From assembly GCF_000374365.1 (NCBI RefSeq), contig NZ_KB894117.1:62001-126000 (forward strand): a stretch of DNA of 64,000 nt. Reading direction: 5' to 3'. This DNA is from Bacteroides gallinarum DSM 18171 = JCM 13658 (GTDB lineage Bacteria; Bacteroidota; Bacteroidia; Bacteroidales; Bacteroidaceae). Positions 51,845 through 59,114 of the stretch are shown one piece after another; within the stretch, counting starts at the first letter, position 1; each line of letters begins with the position of its first letter. The notes beneath the pieces were generated by a model. The model saw only the letters and a program-made list of their open reading frames with translations, searched no databases and was not told the DNA's origin. The position numbers and the translations under genes are program-made.

Positions 51845-53533
51845 ATGGCAGGCTACAGGAGACAAAATACAGATGGGCCGAACAGCGAAGACAAGACTCT
51901 CGACCTCTTTGCGGAAATGATGATTGAAAAGCTGGAGAATATCAGCAAGGACTGGAAGAAGCCCTGGTTCACCGAGGGCAGCCTTCAGTGGCCACGCAAT
52001 CTGTCCGGACGCGAATACAATGGTATGAATGCGCTTATGCTCATGCTGCACTGCGAAAAGGAAGGATACACTATTCCGAGATTCTGCACATTTGATTGCG
52101 TGCAGAGACTGAACAAACCGGGCAAGAACGGCGAGGAACTGCCGAGGGTATCGGTACTGAAAGGCGAGAAATCGTTTCCCGTCATGCTGACCACATTTAC
52201 CTGCATCCACAAGGAGACCAAGGAGAAGATCAAGTATGACGATTACAAAAACTTGTCCGAGGACGAAAAGAAAGAGTATAACGTGTATCCCAAGATGCAG
52301 GTATTCCGCGTGTTCAACGTCGCCCAGACGAATCTGAAAGAGGCTCGTCCTGAACTGTGGGAGAAGCTGGAAAAGGAAAACGGCCGTCCATTCGTCCATG
52401 AAGGTGAAATGTTCAGCTTCGAACCGGTGGAGAGGATGATACGCGACAATCTATGGATATGTCCCATCAACGTAAAACATCAGGATGATGCCTTTTATTC
52501 GATTAGCAAGAATGAAATCACCGTACCGGAGAAGGTGCAGTTCAAGGACGGGGAAGCATTCTACGGAACACTGTTCCATGAGATGGGACATTCGACTGGA
52601 GCGGAAGGTGTGCTAAACCGTTTCCAACCGACCTCTTTCGGTTCAAAGGAGTATAGCGATGAAGAACTTGTGGCCGAATTGTGCGGTGCATTGATCTCCC
52701 AACGCTACGGAATGGCCAAACATATAAAAGAGGACAGTTGTCCGTATCTGAAATCGTGGCTGGATAACCTGAAGGAGTCACCCCAGTACATTAAGACCGT
52801 ACTTATGGACGTGAAGAAGGCATCATCCATGATCACGCAGAAAATAGACCAGATAGCCAGGGATATAGAAAGGGAAAAGACCGAAAATCAAGAACGGACG
52901 GAAACCCCGAAGGAAAAGGTATATTATGCTTCTGTAGCCTATCTGCAAATGGCGGACGATACCAACCGACTTGACGCACTGAAAGACAAAGGGGACTACA
53001 ACGGGCTGCTCACTCTTGCGAAAGAGTATTACGACGGGAACGGAATGGATGAACAGTACACCTATGCCTCTCCTTTGCAGAACCGTGGCGATGATCTGCT
53101 GATTGAAGACCAGCATTTCGCTGTCGTGTATAACGGTAGTGTAGGAGGAACTTATGACGTGATGCTGAAATACACCGAACAGGAAGTACGAGACCATATC
53201 CGAAGATATGGAGTTGACAGGGCCAGCGAGGATGTGAAGGCATTGGCGAGGGAGATGGCTGCGGAACAGTTTGCGGAAATGACGCGGCACAAGATGCCGG
53301 TCTTCGAAATGCCGAACGGTGACGTGCTGCATGTCAATTACAACAGGGACAGGGACTCGCTGGATGTGGGGACGATGACCAACGCGGGCATGACCGTGAA
53401 GCATCATTACCCTTATGACCACAACATGACACTGGATGCCAATCTCCAGGGCGTGAATGAGCAACTGAACGACCTGGAAGAATACAGGGAGGAACAGCAG
53501 GAGACCGAATATAGCGGTGGAATGCGACGATGA
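51845..53533 (+). CDS. ArdC-like ssDNA-binding/zincin protein with GGMRR tail
   Basis: A 562-residue protein. The N-terminal ArdC domain (DUF1738) spans about residues 10-150 (LSGREYNGMNALMLMLHCEK, VFNVAQTN); a zincin-like metallopeptidase domain follows, with HEMGHSTG (about 243-250) and a downstream Glu region (YSDEELVAELCGALI). A C-terminal module (about 390-545) contains the Gly/Tyr-rich DVMLKYTEQEVRDHIRRYG stretch. ArdC proteins bind single-stranded DNA and help incoming DNA escape restriction; ArdC of plasmid pSa is reported to travel to the recipient. The tail is EYSGGMRR. Confidence 0.85.
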   Translation: MAGYRRQNTDGPNSEDKTLDLFAEMMIEKLENISKDWKKPWFTEGSLQWPRNLSGREYNGMNALMLMLHCEKEGYTIPRFCTFDCVQRLNKPGKNGEELPRVSVLKGEKSFPVMLTTFTCIHKETKEKIKYDDYKNLSEDEKKEYNVYPKMQVFRVFNVAQTNLKEARPELWEKLEKENGRPFVHEGEMFSFEPVERMIRDNLWICPINVKHQDDAFYSISKNEITVPEKVQFKDGEAFYGTLFHEMGHSTGAEGVLNRFQPTSFGSKEYSDEELVAELCGALISQRYGMAKHIKEDSCPYLKSWLDNLKESPQYIKTVLMDVKKASSMITQKIDQIARDIEREKTENQERTETPKEKVYYASVAYLQMADDTNRLDALKDKGDYNGLLTLAKEYYDGNGMDEQYTYASPLQNRGDDLLIEDQHFAVVYNGSVGGTYDVMLKYTEQEVRDHIRRYGVDRASEDVKALAREMAAEQFAEMTRHKMPVFEMPNGDVLHVNYNRDRDSLDVGTMTNAGMTVKHHYPYDHNMTLDANLQGVNEQLNDLEEYREEQQETEYSGGMRR

Positions 53534-53546
53534 ATGAAAAGGATTT

Positions 53547-53570
53547 GGGGCTGGTGTGAATGCCAGCCCC
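53547..53570 (+). terminator. Terminator hairpin at the end of the second transfer operon
   Basis: GGGGCTGG (53547-53554) pairs perfectly with CCAGCCCC (53563-53570), 13 bases after the ArdC-like stop, followed by TTGTCATTGTT. It lies at the convergence with the minus-strand gene at 53574. Confidence 0.75.
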
Positions 53571-53573
53571 TTG

Positions 53574-53864
53574 TCATTGTTCGCTATGTCGGAAATATTC
53601 TTTCCAGTTTTCTTCATCTACTGTCAATTTTCCCATTTCCCAATCATATTCCACTTCCGGCATGTTGGAGTAAGGGAAATGCACGGTGTAGCCGATTTGG
53701 CCATAGGAACAGTGCAATGGTGTAACGCAAATCTCCTGACCGAAATAAGTCTGAGGCGTACAGTATCTCCGCCAGTTAAAACGTCCGGCAGCTATATTAC
53801 GGCAAAGCAATTTAAGAACCGCTGTGCTTTTCCTGCCTTGAAAATCTTTTCTGCAAGTCTTCAT
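53574..53864 (-). CDS. Small hypothetical protein controlled by TACTA iterons
   Basis: A 96-residue protein starting MKTCRKDFQGRKSTAVLKLL, basic at the N-terminus and acidic at the C-terminus. No family recognised. Its start codon lies directly next to the tandem 8-bp TACTA iterons (53867-53919), so its promoter region is the iteron array itself. If the RHH protein at 22381 binds there, this gene belongs to the partition regulon. Confidence 0.6.
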   Translation of the reverse strand: MKTCRKDFQGRKSTAVLKLLCRNIAAGRFNWRRYCTPQTYFGQEICVTPLHCSYGQIGYTVHFPYSNMPEVEYDWEMGKLTVDEENWKEYFRHSEQ

Positions 53865-53866
53865 GT

Positions 53867-53937
53867 TACTATTTTACTTATTTACTATTCTACTATTTTA
53901 CTACTTTACTAAAATACTAATGTGCTACTTTGTAGTA
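53867..53937. repeat. Tandem 8-bp TACTA iterons
   Basis: Seven units at exact 8-base spacing: TACTA at 53867, 53883, 53891, 53899, 53907 and 53915 and the variant TACTT at 53875, with consensus TTTACTAN, followed by an inverted TAGTA at 53933. The unit is the same as in the parA upstream region. The array covers the region upstream of the gene at 53864 and overlaps the last bases of the gene at 54111. Confidence 0.8.
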
Positions 53938-54111
53938 TATTTCAGGGGCACTTGACACATTGTAAATATAACTGCCACAACGCACAAGCAGGGCGTCCCG
54001 TCCATAATAGGCTTTTTTCATTCCACTGATGCTTCCTGACTTGTGAAAATTGGGAAAACTGCTGATGCCAACTTTTTTTGCATCCTGACTATGGAGTGTT
54101 TTTGTCTTCAT
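53917..54111 (-). CDS. Small hypothetical protein (64 aa)
   Basis: A 64-residue basic protein (MKTKTLHSQDAKKVGISSFP). No family recognised. The reading frame is short and its 3' end lies in the iteron array, so it may not be a real gene; the start with an AT-rich leader and the same MKT opening as its neighbour support it slightly. Confidence 0.45.
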   Translation of the reverse strand: MKTKTLHSQDAKKVGISSFPNFHKSGSISGMKKAYYGRDALLVRCGSYIYNVSSAPEIYYKVAH

Positions 54112-54157
54112 TGTAATACTTTCGATTGCTGTACTTCATTAAATGAGTTGGGTGAAA

Positions 54158-54179
54158 CCACCCGCATGGTAGCGGGTGG
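54158..54179. terminator. GC-rich hairpin after the gene at 54682-54197
   Basis: CCACCCGC pairs perfectly with GCGGGTGG around a six-base loop, 18 bases beyond the 3' end of the gene at 54197. No T run, so factor-dependent or processing roles are equally possible. Confidence 0.5.
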
Positions 54180-54196
54180 CTATACGACATATACCG

Positions 54197-54682
54197 TCAG
54201 AAGTGATAATCAATGACGCCTCCGACATAGAGCAAAGTGCCGGGTTCAAGAGAGCTGACAAACAGCATGAACTCAAAGGATGGCTCGGCAAATGACTGGC
54301 ATCCGTCTCCATTCAGATAAAAATGATAGCCGGTATCCAGCGGATTATCTATTGCCTGCTTGAGGTAATATGTAGAACTCCACTCAAACATATTTTCGAC
54401 AGTAATTGCGTCCGCTTTCTTCCGGATTTCTGCGACATACTTCTCTTTCCATTGTTCCATGCCATCACCTGTATAACGTATCGTGTCTTCCGATACAAGT
54501 TCGAACATTCCTTTCGGCAGGATGGAATTGACTAAATTGGTTATCTCTTCCTTGCGCTCTTCATCGCTGATGTCGGCACAATAATCGTAAAAACTGTTGT
54601 CGCCCTGATTGAGGGTGTCTTCGTTCAGATAGTTTTCCTTGTCTATCTGTGTTGTTGAAATTTGAAAAACTCTGCTGTGCAT
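54197..54682 (-). CDS. Hypothetical protein (161 aa) under leader copy E
   Basis: A 161-residue soluble acidic protein (MHSRVFQISTTQIDKENYLN) with an aromatic, Gly-rich end (GYHFYLNGDGCQSFAEPSFE). No family recognised. It has the full repeated leader (copy E) upstream, and its neighbour at 55109 has the nearly identical copy F, so the two are likely to be regulated in the same way. Confidence 0.65.
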   Translation of the reverse strand: MHSRVFQISTTQIDKENYLNEDTLNQGDNSFYDYCADISDEERKEEITNLVNSILPKGMFELVSEDTIRYTGDGMEQWKEKYVAEIRKKADAITVENMFEWSSTYYLKQAIDNPLDTGYHFYLNGDGCQSFAEPSFEFMLFVSSLEPGTLLYVGGVIDYHF

Positions 54683-54917
54683 AATTCTGAATTTTAAGTT
54701 GTTGTTTTTATTTCCCTTTTCTTGAAGCCTTTCGGCCTTCTTGTCAGGGAATGATTTTTATGCAGGACAGACAGCGAGCATAGGACGAACAAGACAAGTA
54801 AACAGTGGACAGGATAAAGCGGAATACCCAAATCTATGATTTGCGGAAGGCTGCCGTGAATATCCGGGAACCGTTAGCATAGCGGTACTTGGCGACCGTC
54901 CGTCGCTGTACCTTCGC
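54683..54917 (-). promoter_or_regulatory. Repeated multi-hairpin leader element, copy E
   Basis: TTTCCCTT block (54711-54718); stem read on the coding strand as GAAGGCC-GAAA-GGCTTC with a GNRA-type loop (54724-54740); nested hairpin 54812-54865 with GGATA/TATCC outside, CAAATC/GATTTG inside and unpaired AATAC and GGAAGG; distal box TACCTTCGC (54909-54917). Positions 54747-54941 are a near-identical direct repeat of 55763-55957. Confidence 0.7.
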
Positions 54918-55108
54918 ATATAAAATCTCTCCGACAAGAAAGTGCCGGCAGGTAGGAAATCATATATTTCTTACAAGAGGAATAACCTGGCCGAATATAA
55001 AGGGTATGCAGCTCCAGCGCAGTTTTGTAAAACAGGCGGTCTATAAAAGTATAGAAAAGACTCCCGAACAAATAATGCTCGGGAATCATTTGCTGATGTC
55101 GGATTGAA

Positions 55109-55690
55109 TTAGTTTACTATTTGAAATTCATGCAGGTAGCAGAAGGCATCTTCGCTCTTGCTTTGCCAGCGTTCGTCAAGTGCCTTGACATCCTCTGCTG
55201 ACTTTATCGGCTCTCCGCATTTTTCTTCAAGCCAAGCGAACGCATCTTCTTGGGTCTCGAAATATTCACTGAGATACTCTTCCTCTGGGGAACATGCGTC
55301 CAAGAAGAACCTGTCACTGAAATATGTACCAAATTCATCGTTTGTTTCATATACTTCCATGCCTGGCTCTTCCGCCTGAAAGTAATAGCGAAGATTGGGG
55401 AACGCTTCCCTCACAAGGTCAAATGTCTCACTGCATGGGGCCCACGCTGTTTCTGTGGAAAACTTCAATACATCACCGTCCATTTCAAGTCCGTTCCAAG
55501 AGCCACGGCAACGTACATCGTTCCAATCCTTACCCAAAGCATCCACGAGACATCCCAGCCAAGTAGTCCCAAATCCGTTTTCTACTGAAGGTGTCTTACG
55601 TTCTTCCAGTCCTTTCATCAACTCATACAGTTGCTTCACTTCTTTTGCGTCGCCATCTATCACATACGCAGTACTGCACCAATTCGGCAT
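55109..55690 (-). CDS. Api92/DUF1281-like protein
   Basis: A 193-residue protein opening with MPNWCSTAYVIDGD, the typical start of DUF1281/Api92-like proteins of phages and conjugative elements, and with the conserved NDVRCRGSWNGLEM and WAPCSETFDLV parts (about 57-70 and 82-92). Function unknown; relatives lie near replication or transfer genes. It is flanked by leader copies E (downstream) and F (its own). Confidence 0.78.
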   Translation of the reverse strand: MPNWCSTAYVIDGDAKEVKQLYELMKGLEERKTPSVENGFGTTWLGCLVDALGKDWNDVRCRGSWNGLEMDGDVLKFSTETAWAPCSETFDLVREAFPNLRYYFQAEEPGMEVYETNDEFGTYFSDRFFLDACSPEEEYLSEYFETQEDAFAWLEEKCGEPIKSAEDVKALDERWQSKSEDAFCYLHEFQIVN

Positions 55691-55932
55691 AATCGTAATA
55701 ATTTAATTGTTGAACATTGTTTTTGTTTTCCCTCTTATCGAAGCTCTTCCGGCTTCTTGTAGGGGAATGATTTTTATGCAGGACAGACAGCGAGCATAGG
55801 ACGAACAAGACAAGTAAACAGTGACAGGATAAAGCGGAATACCCAAATCTTCGATTTGTGGAAGGCTGCCGTGAAGATCCGGGAGCCGTTAGCACAGCGG
55901 TACTTGGCGACCGTCCGTCGCTGTACCTTTGC
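55691..55932 (-). promoter_or_regulatory. Repeated multi-hairpin leader element, copy F
   Basis: Block TTTTCCCTCTT (about 55727-55737); stem GAAGC/GCTTC (about 55739-55756); nested hairpin 55827-55880 with GGAT/ATCC outside, AAATC/GATTT inside and unpaired AATAC and GGAAGG; distal box TACCTTTGC (55924-55932), a full match to the Bacteroidetes -7 consensus on the plus strand. Between E and F the inner loop differs (TAT or TTC) but the stems are the same. Confidence 0.7.
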
Positions 55933-56038
55933 ATATGAAATCTCTCCGGCAAGGAAAGCCGGTGATGAGAGAGAATATCAATTTATTGAATATAGAAATG
56001 GGTATAAAAATGGCATTATCATGCTATTCATGATATAA

Positions 56039-56052
56039 CAGAACGCGTTCTG
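56039..56052. promoter_or_regulatory. 14-bp palindrome upstream of the histone-like gene
   Basis: CAGAACGCGTTCTG is a perfect palindrome placed 22 bases before the -7 box, that is, over the -33 region of the histone-like gene. It looks like an operator for a dimeric regulator. Confidence 0.55.
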
Positions 56053-56074
56053 ACAAAAGAATGATATATTTCAA

Positions 56075-56082
56075 TATCTTTG
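56075..56082 (+). promoter_or_regulatory. -7 box of the histone-like gene
   Basis: TATCTTTG matches TAnnTTTG exactly, about 33 bases before the preferred ATG at 56116. Confidence 0.65.
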
Positions 56083-56115
56083 CCAACGTATTGTATTATA
56101 TAAATGTATTGTAAT

Positions 56116-56289
56116 ATGGAAAATTCATTTGCTCAGATCAGCGAATTGTTCGCTCAGTTTTCAGAGAATGCCAAACTTCAGATTGAAAAAGGCAATAAGG
56201 CAGCAGGAATGCGTGCCCGTAAAGCGTCACTTGAACTTGAAAAGCTTCTGAAACAGTTCAGAAAAGAATCACTGGAAGCCTCCAAATGA
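56116..56289 (+). CDS. Histone H1-like protein (Hc1 type)
   Basis: Start chosen at 56116 (MENSFAQISELFAQFSENAK), since the ATG at 56104 would add only four residues. The 57-residue protein has the pattern GNKAAGMRARKASLELEKLLKQFRKESLEASK of the H1/Hc1-like family of Bacteroidetes. Such small basic proteins bind and compact DNA. The gene has its own promoter, an operator-like palindrome and a strong terminator, so it is a single-gene unit. Confidence 0.9.
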   Translation: MENSFAQISELFAQFSENAKLQIEKGNKAAGMRARKASLELEKLLKQFRKESLEASK

Positions 56290-56325
56290 TTCCTTTCGGA
56301 ATACGTACATACCAGGTATCAAGTA

Positions 56326-56359
56326 AAAAGCCTCTGCGCTTCACAGCGGAGAGGCTTTT
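56326..56359. terminator. Bidirectional terminator
   Basis: AAAAGCCTCT pairs with AGAGGCTTTT and the inner CGCT with AGCG; A and T runs on both sides make it work for the histone-like gene (plus) and the OmpA-family gene (minus). Confidence 0.85.
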
Positions 56360-56382
56360 GGTTAATAATAGATTCTCTATGG

Positions 56383-57813
56383 CTAAAACAGTTCAACTTT
56401 CGTGTGTCTGTTGGCTTCGGTCGGCAGATGGTCGGCAATTCCACCTCTGCTGATTTTTGTGATCCTTTCTGCAGGAATGCCGCGCTGTTTCAGTTCCGAA
56501 ACGATAAAGTCCGCTCTTGACTGGCTCAATGAATCATTGATGCCGGATGTCCCTGTAGAACTGTCCGCAGCCCCGGTAACTCTTACATGCAAGTCATATT
56601 TCTTTGCGACCCTTGCCAATTCATCCAGATTGAGTTTCTGTGAAACATCTGTCAGGCGGGCCGTGTTAAGAGTGAAAAAGAAATATACAGGAGCTCCGAT
56701 ACAGCTATCCGAGACATGATTCACAACCATGGGATTGTGCCCTTCAGCCGTTATGAATTTATTCGATACCAGGGAATCCGGATTCTGTTTGTCCTTGTTG
56801 TTATTGTTGTTATGAATGAATGCCGTATCGAGAGGAGATATTCCGTCCCAATGTCTGTGTTTCAGTCTTGCACGCAATGAGTTCAACCCACTATAATTGT
56901 TTACAGGATATCTTTGTTGTCCATTCTTCTCATCTTCCAGCAAGTGCCCGTAGGTATCAAGCAGACCTTCGATTTCCAGAATCTTCTTCAGTTCAGCAAG
57001 CGTTCGTTTGTCGCGGTCATGTTGTCCGGCATAGCGGCTGTTCTTCTCGGACAAGGCACGGGAATAATCGATGAGCTGTTCATTCCTGTGGATGTAATGC
57101 GTGACATCAGCAGCTCGTTTCCAACCTATTTTCCCGAGATGGAAGGTGAATCCGGCTGTCAGTGATACCATATGATCACCCAGGCGGTTTGTTCGGCCAT
57201 AGCCATCAAATTTTTGTGAGGTTGTTGTCCCCGAGAACTCCAGTACTGCACTTACCCGTTTTGAAATCCGATATTGTCCCTGAATACCGTATGAGAAGGC
57301 GAAAGGAGAAGTCTTGTTGGAGGAATTGTGTATCAGTCCGACTCCGACAAATGGGGCAAGTCCCCAGCGTGTCTGCTCCTGTCCGGAATACCGATAACCA
57401 AGCAGGTTCCATAGCAGGTCTGCATGGACGCTATGGTAATTTTTCGTGGATAACCCGGCATCTTTGAATTGCAAACCGCTGTAATGTATGCGGGCGCCAA
57501 CGGCAGGAGTAAACCATTTTCCGACGGCAAGGTTGTACGAGGGTTTCACACGTCCGAACAGATCTTCGCAGCCAAGAGGCGTTCCGAGAAAAGCGGTTGC
57601 ACCTCCGGTGACACTGACAAACCAATTGCCACTCCCGGTTCTTGGCACTACCACACCGTCAAGATAGACCGGCTGGAGGGGTTGGAACAGTTCTGTGGCA
57701 TCATGGAAGAACTCATGTTGTACAGTATCTCTTTCTGTATATCGTGAATTTGCCTGTACCTGCACGGAGCAGAGAACGGCAAAGATAAGAATGATTTGTT
57801 TTGTCATATTCAA
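56383..57813 (-). CDS. OmpA-family outer-membrane protein
   Basis: A 476-residue protein with a signal peptide (about residues 1-21), an N-terminal beta-barrel-like part (about 60-235, alternating strands such as NLAVGKWFTPAVGARIHYSG), a linker with an Asn run (about 335-340) and a C-terminal OmpA-type peptidoglycan-binding domain (YFFFTLNTARLTD to AADSSTGTSGINDSLSQSRA and RITKISRGG, about 370-476). Such proteins are frequent at the ends of Bacteroidales transfer regions. The IS481 element lies upstream within its promoter area, so expression may have changed. Confidence 0.87.
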   Translation of the reverse strand: MNMTKQIILIFAVLCSVQVQANSRYTERDTVQHEFFHDATELFQPLQPVYLDGVVVPRTGSGNWFVSVTGGATAFLGTPLGCEDLFGRVKPSYNLAVGKWFTPAVGARIHYSGLQFKDAGLSTKNYHSVHADLLWNLLGYRYSGQEQTRWGLAPFVGVGLIHNSSNKTSPFAFSYGIQGQYRISKRVSAVLEFSGTTTSQKFDGYGRTNRLGDHMVSLTAGFTFHLGKIGWKRAADVTHYIHRNEQLIDYSRALSEKNSRYAGQHDRDKRTLAELKKILEIEGLLDTYGHLLEDEKNGQQRYPVNNYSGLNSLRARLKHRHWDGISPLDTAFIHNNNNNKDKQNPDSLVSNKFITAEGHNPMVVNHVSDSCIGAPVYFFFTLNTARLTDVSQKLNLDELARVAKKYDLHVRVTGAADSSTGTSGINDSLSQSRADFIVSELKQRGIPAERITKISRGGIADHLPTEANRHTKVELF

Positions 57814-57874
57814 ATGATTTTTATTTGTTATGAATTAGTCAAGACTTAATCTGACAGTTACGCATAAAAAGAGT

Positions 57875-57882
57875 AGATTTGT
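57875..57882 (+). promoter_or_regulatory. -7 box of the IS481 transposase
   Basis: TAGATTTG, a perfect TAnnTTTG, 22 bases before the transposase ATG and just inside the left inverted repeat. Confidence 0.6.
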
Positions 57883-57903
57883 AACATAAAAGCAGATTAA
57901 GTT

Positions 57904-59043
57904 ATGACCACATCAGAAAAAGTCATCAAGAACAAACTGGGACTGCTTGAGCTGTCCCAACAGTTGGGAAACGTGTCACGAGCCTGCAAGATTATGGGAT
58001 ACAGCCGTGACAGTTTTTATCGTTTCAAGGAACTGTACGAGCAGGGCGGAGAACTGGCCCTGCAGGAGATTTCCCGTAAAAAGCCGGTGATAAAGAACCG
58101 CGTGGAGGAGCGCATAGAGCAGGCTGTAGTGCAGATGGCCATAGACAACCCGGCTTTGGGACAAGTACGCGTATCCAACGAGCTGCGCAAGAAAGGCATA
58201 CTCGTATCTCCCGGAGGAGTGCGCTCCATCTGGCTCAGGCATGACATGGAGACCTTCCAGAAACGCCTGAAGGCACTTTCGACCAAGGTGGAGCAGGAAG
58301 GCATCGTGCTTGACGAGAACCAGGTGGCGGCATTGGAGAAAGCAAAAGAAGAAAAGCAAGCTCATGGAGAGATAGAAACCTATTATCCCGGTTTTCTTGT
58401 TGCCCAAGACACTTATTATGTAGGATATATCAAAGGAGTGGGGCACATTTATCAGCAGACCGTCATTGACACTTACTCCAAAATCGGATTCGCCAAACTT
58501 TACGACAGGAAGAACGCGCTCGTGGCGGCGGACATGCTCAATGACAGGGTGGTTCCGTTCTTCGAGCAGCATGACCTGAAACTGATGAGGATGCTCACGG
58601 ACAGGGGAACCGAATACTGCGGAAACAGGGAAACTCATGAATACGAACTGTATCTGGCCATCGAGGACATAGACCATTCCAAGATCAAGGCCAAGAGCCC
58701 GCAGACAAACGGCATCTGTGAACGCTTCAACAGGACTGTCCAGAACGAATTCTACGCCATCGCTTTCAGAAAGAAGATATACACCTCGATAGAACAACTG
58801 CAGGCAGACCTTGACACTTGGATGAACTCCTATAACACGCAAAGGACGCACTCCGGGAAATACTGTTTCGGGAAAACACCCATGCAGACTTTCCTCGAAG
58901 GAATGGAGGTGGCAAGGAGATATCAATTGCAGGATGCAGGGAAAATACAACCTGATGAGCAGGTTATTGGCTCACCAGGTTGTGAGAGTGAGAATAGTTG
59001 CGTATCTTCGCAGATGGCATCGGACACTTTTTTTGTCCGATAG
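57904..59043 (+). CDS. IS481-family transposase
   Basis: A 379-residue DDE transposase: N-terminal helix-turn-helix ([20 protein letters not shown], about residues 17-36), integrase core with [15 protein letters not shown] (first Asp), [11 protein letters not shown] (second Asp) and [19 protein letters not shown] (catalytic Glu). The reading frame is intact; the last 30 residues extend into the right end. Confidence 0.9.
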   Translation: MTTSEKVIKNKLGLLELSQQLGNVSRACKIMGYSRDSFYRFKELYEQGGELALQEISRKKPVIKNRVEERIEQAVVQMAIDNPALGQVRVSNELRKKGILVSPGGVRSIWLRHDMETFQKRLKALSTKVEQEGIVLDENQVAALEKAKEEKQAHGEIETYYPGFLVAQDTYYVGYIKGVGHIYQQTVIDTYSKIGFAKLYDRKNALVAADMLNDRVVPFFEQHDLKLMRMLTDRGTEYCGNRETHEYELYLAIEDIDHSKIKAKSPQTNGICERFNRTVQNEFYAIAFRKKIYTSIEQLQADLDTWMNSYNTQRTHSGKYCFGKTPMQTFLEGMEVARRYQLQDAGKIQPDEQVIGSPGCESENSCVSSQMASDTFFVR

Positions 59044-59114
59044 TATAGAAAATGTCAGAACAAGTCTTGACTATTACATTTGTTATAACTTTGATTATAA
59101 TACATTTCTGCCAT

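Larger units (their letters stand above)
57837..59073 (+). mobile_element. IS481-type insertion sequence
   Basis: Terminal inverted repeats: TAGTCAAGACTTAATCTGAC at the left (57837-57856) and, read inward from 59073, TAGTCAAGACTTGTTCTGAC. They match at 18 of 20 positions. A single transposase gene fills the element. The target duplication is unclear because the ends are palindromic with the flanks. It lies between the OmpA gene and the relaxase operon. Confidence 0.85.

Noticed and set aside
53867..53937. Possible CRISPR array
   Set aside because: The 8-base units are contiguous without unique spacers and no cas genes are near; they are iterons.
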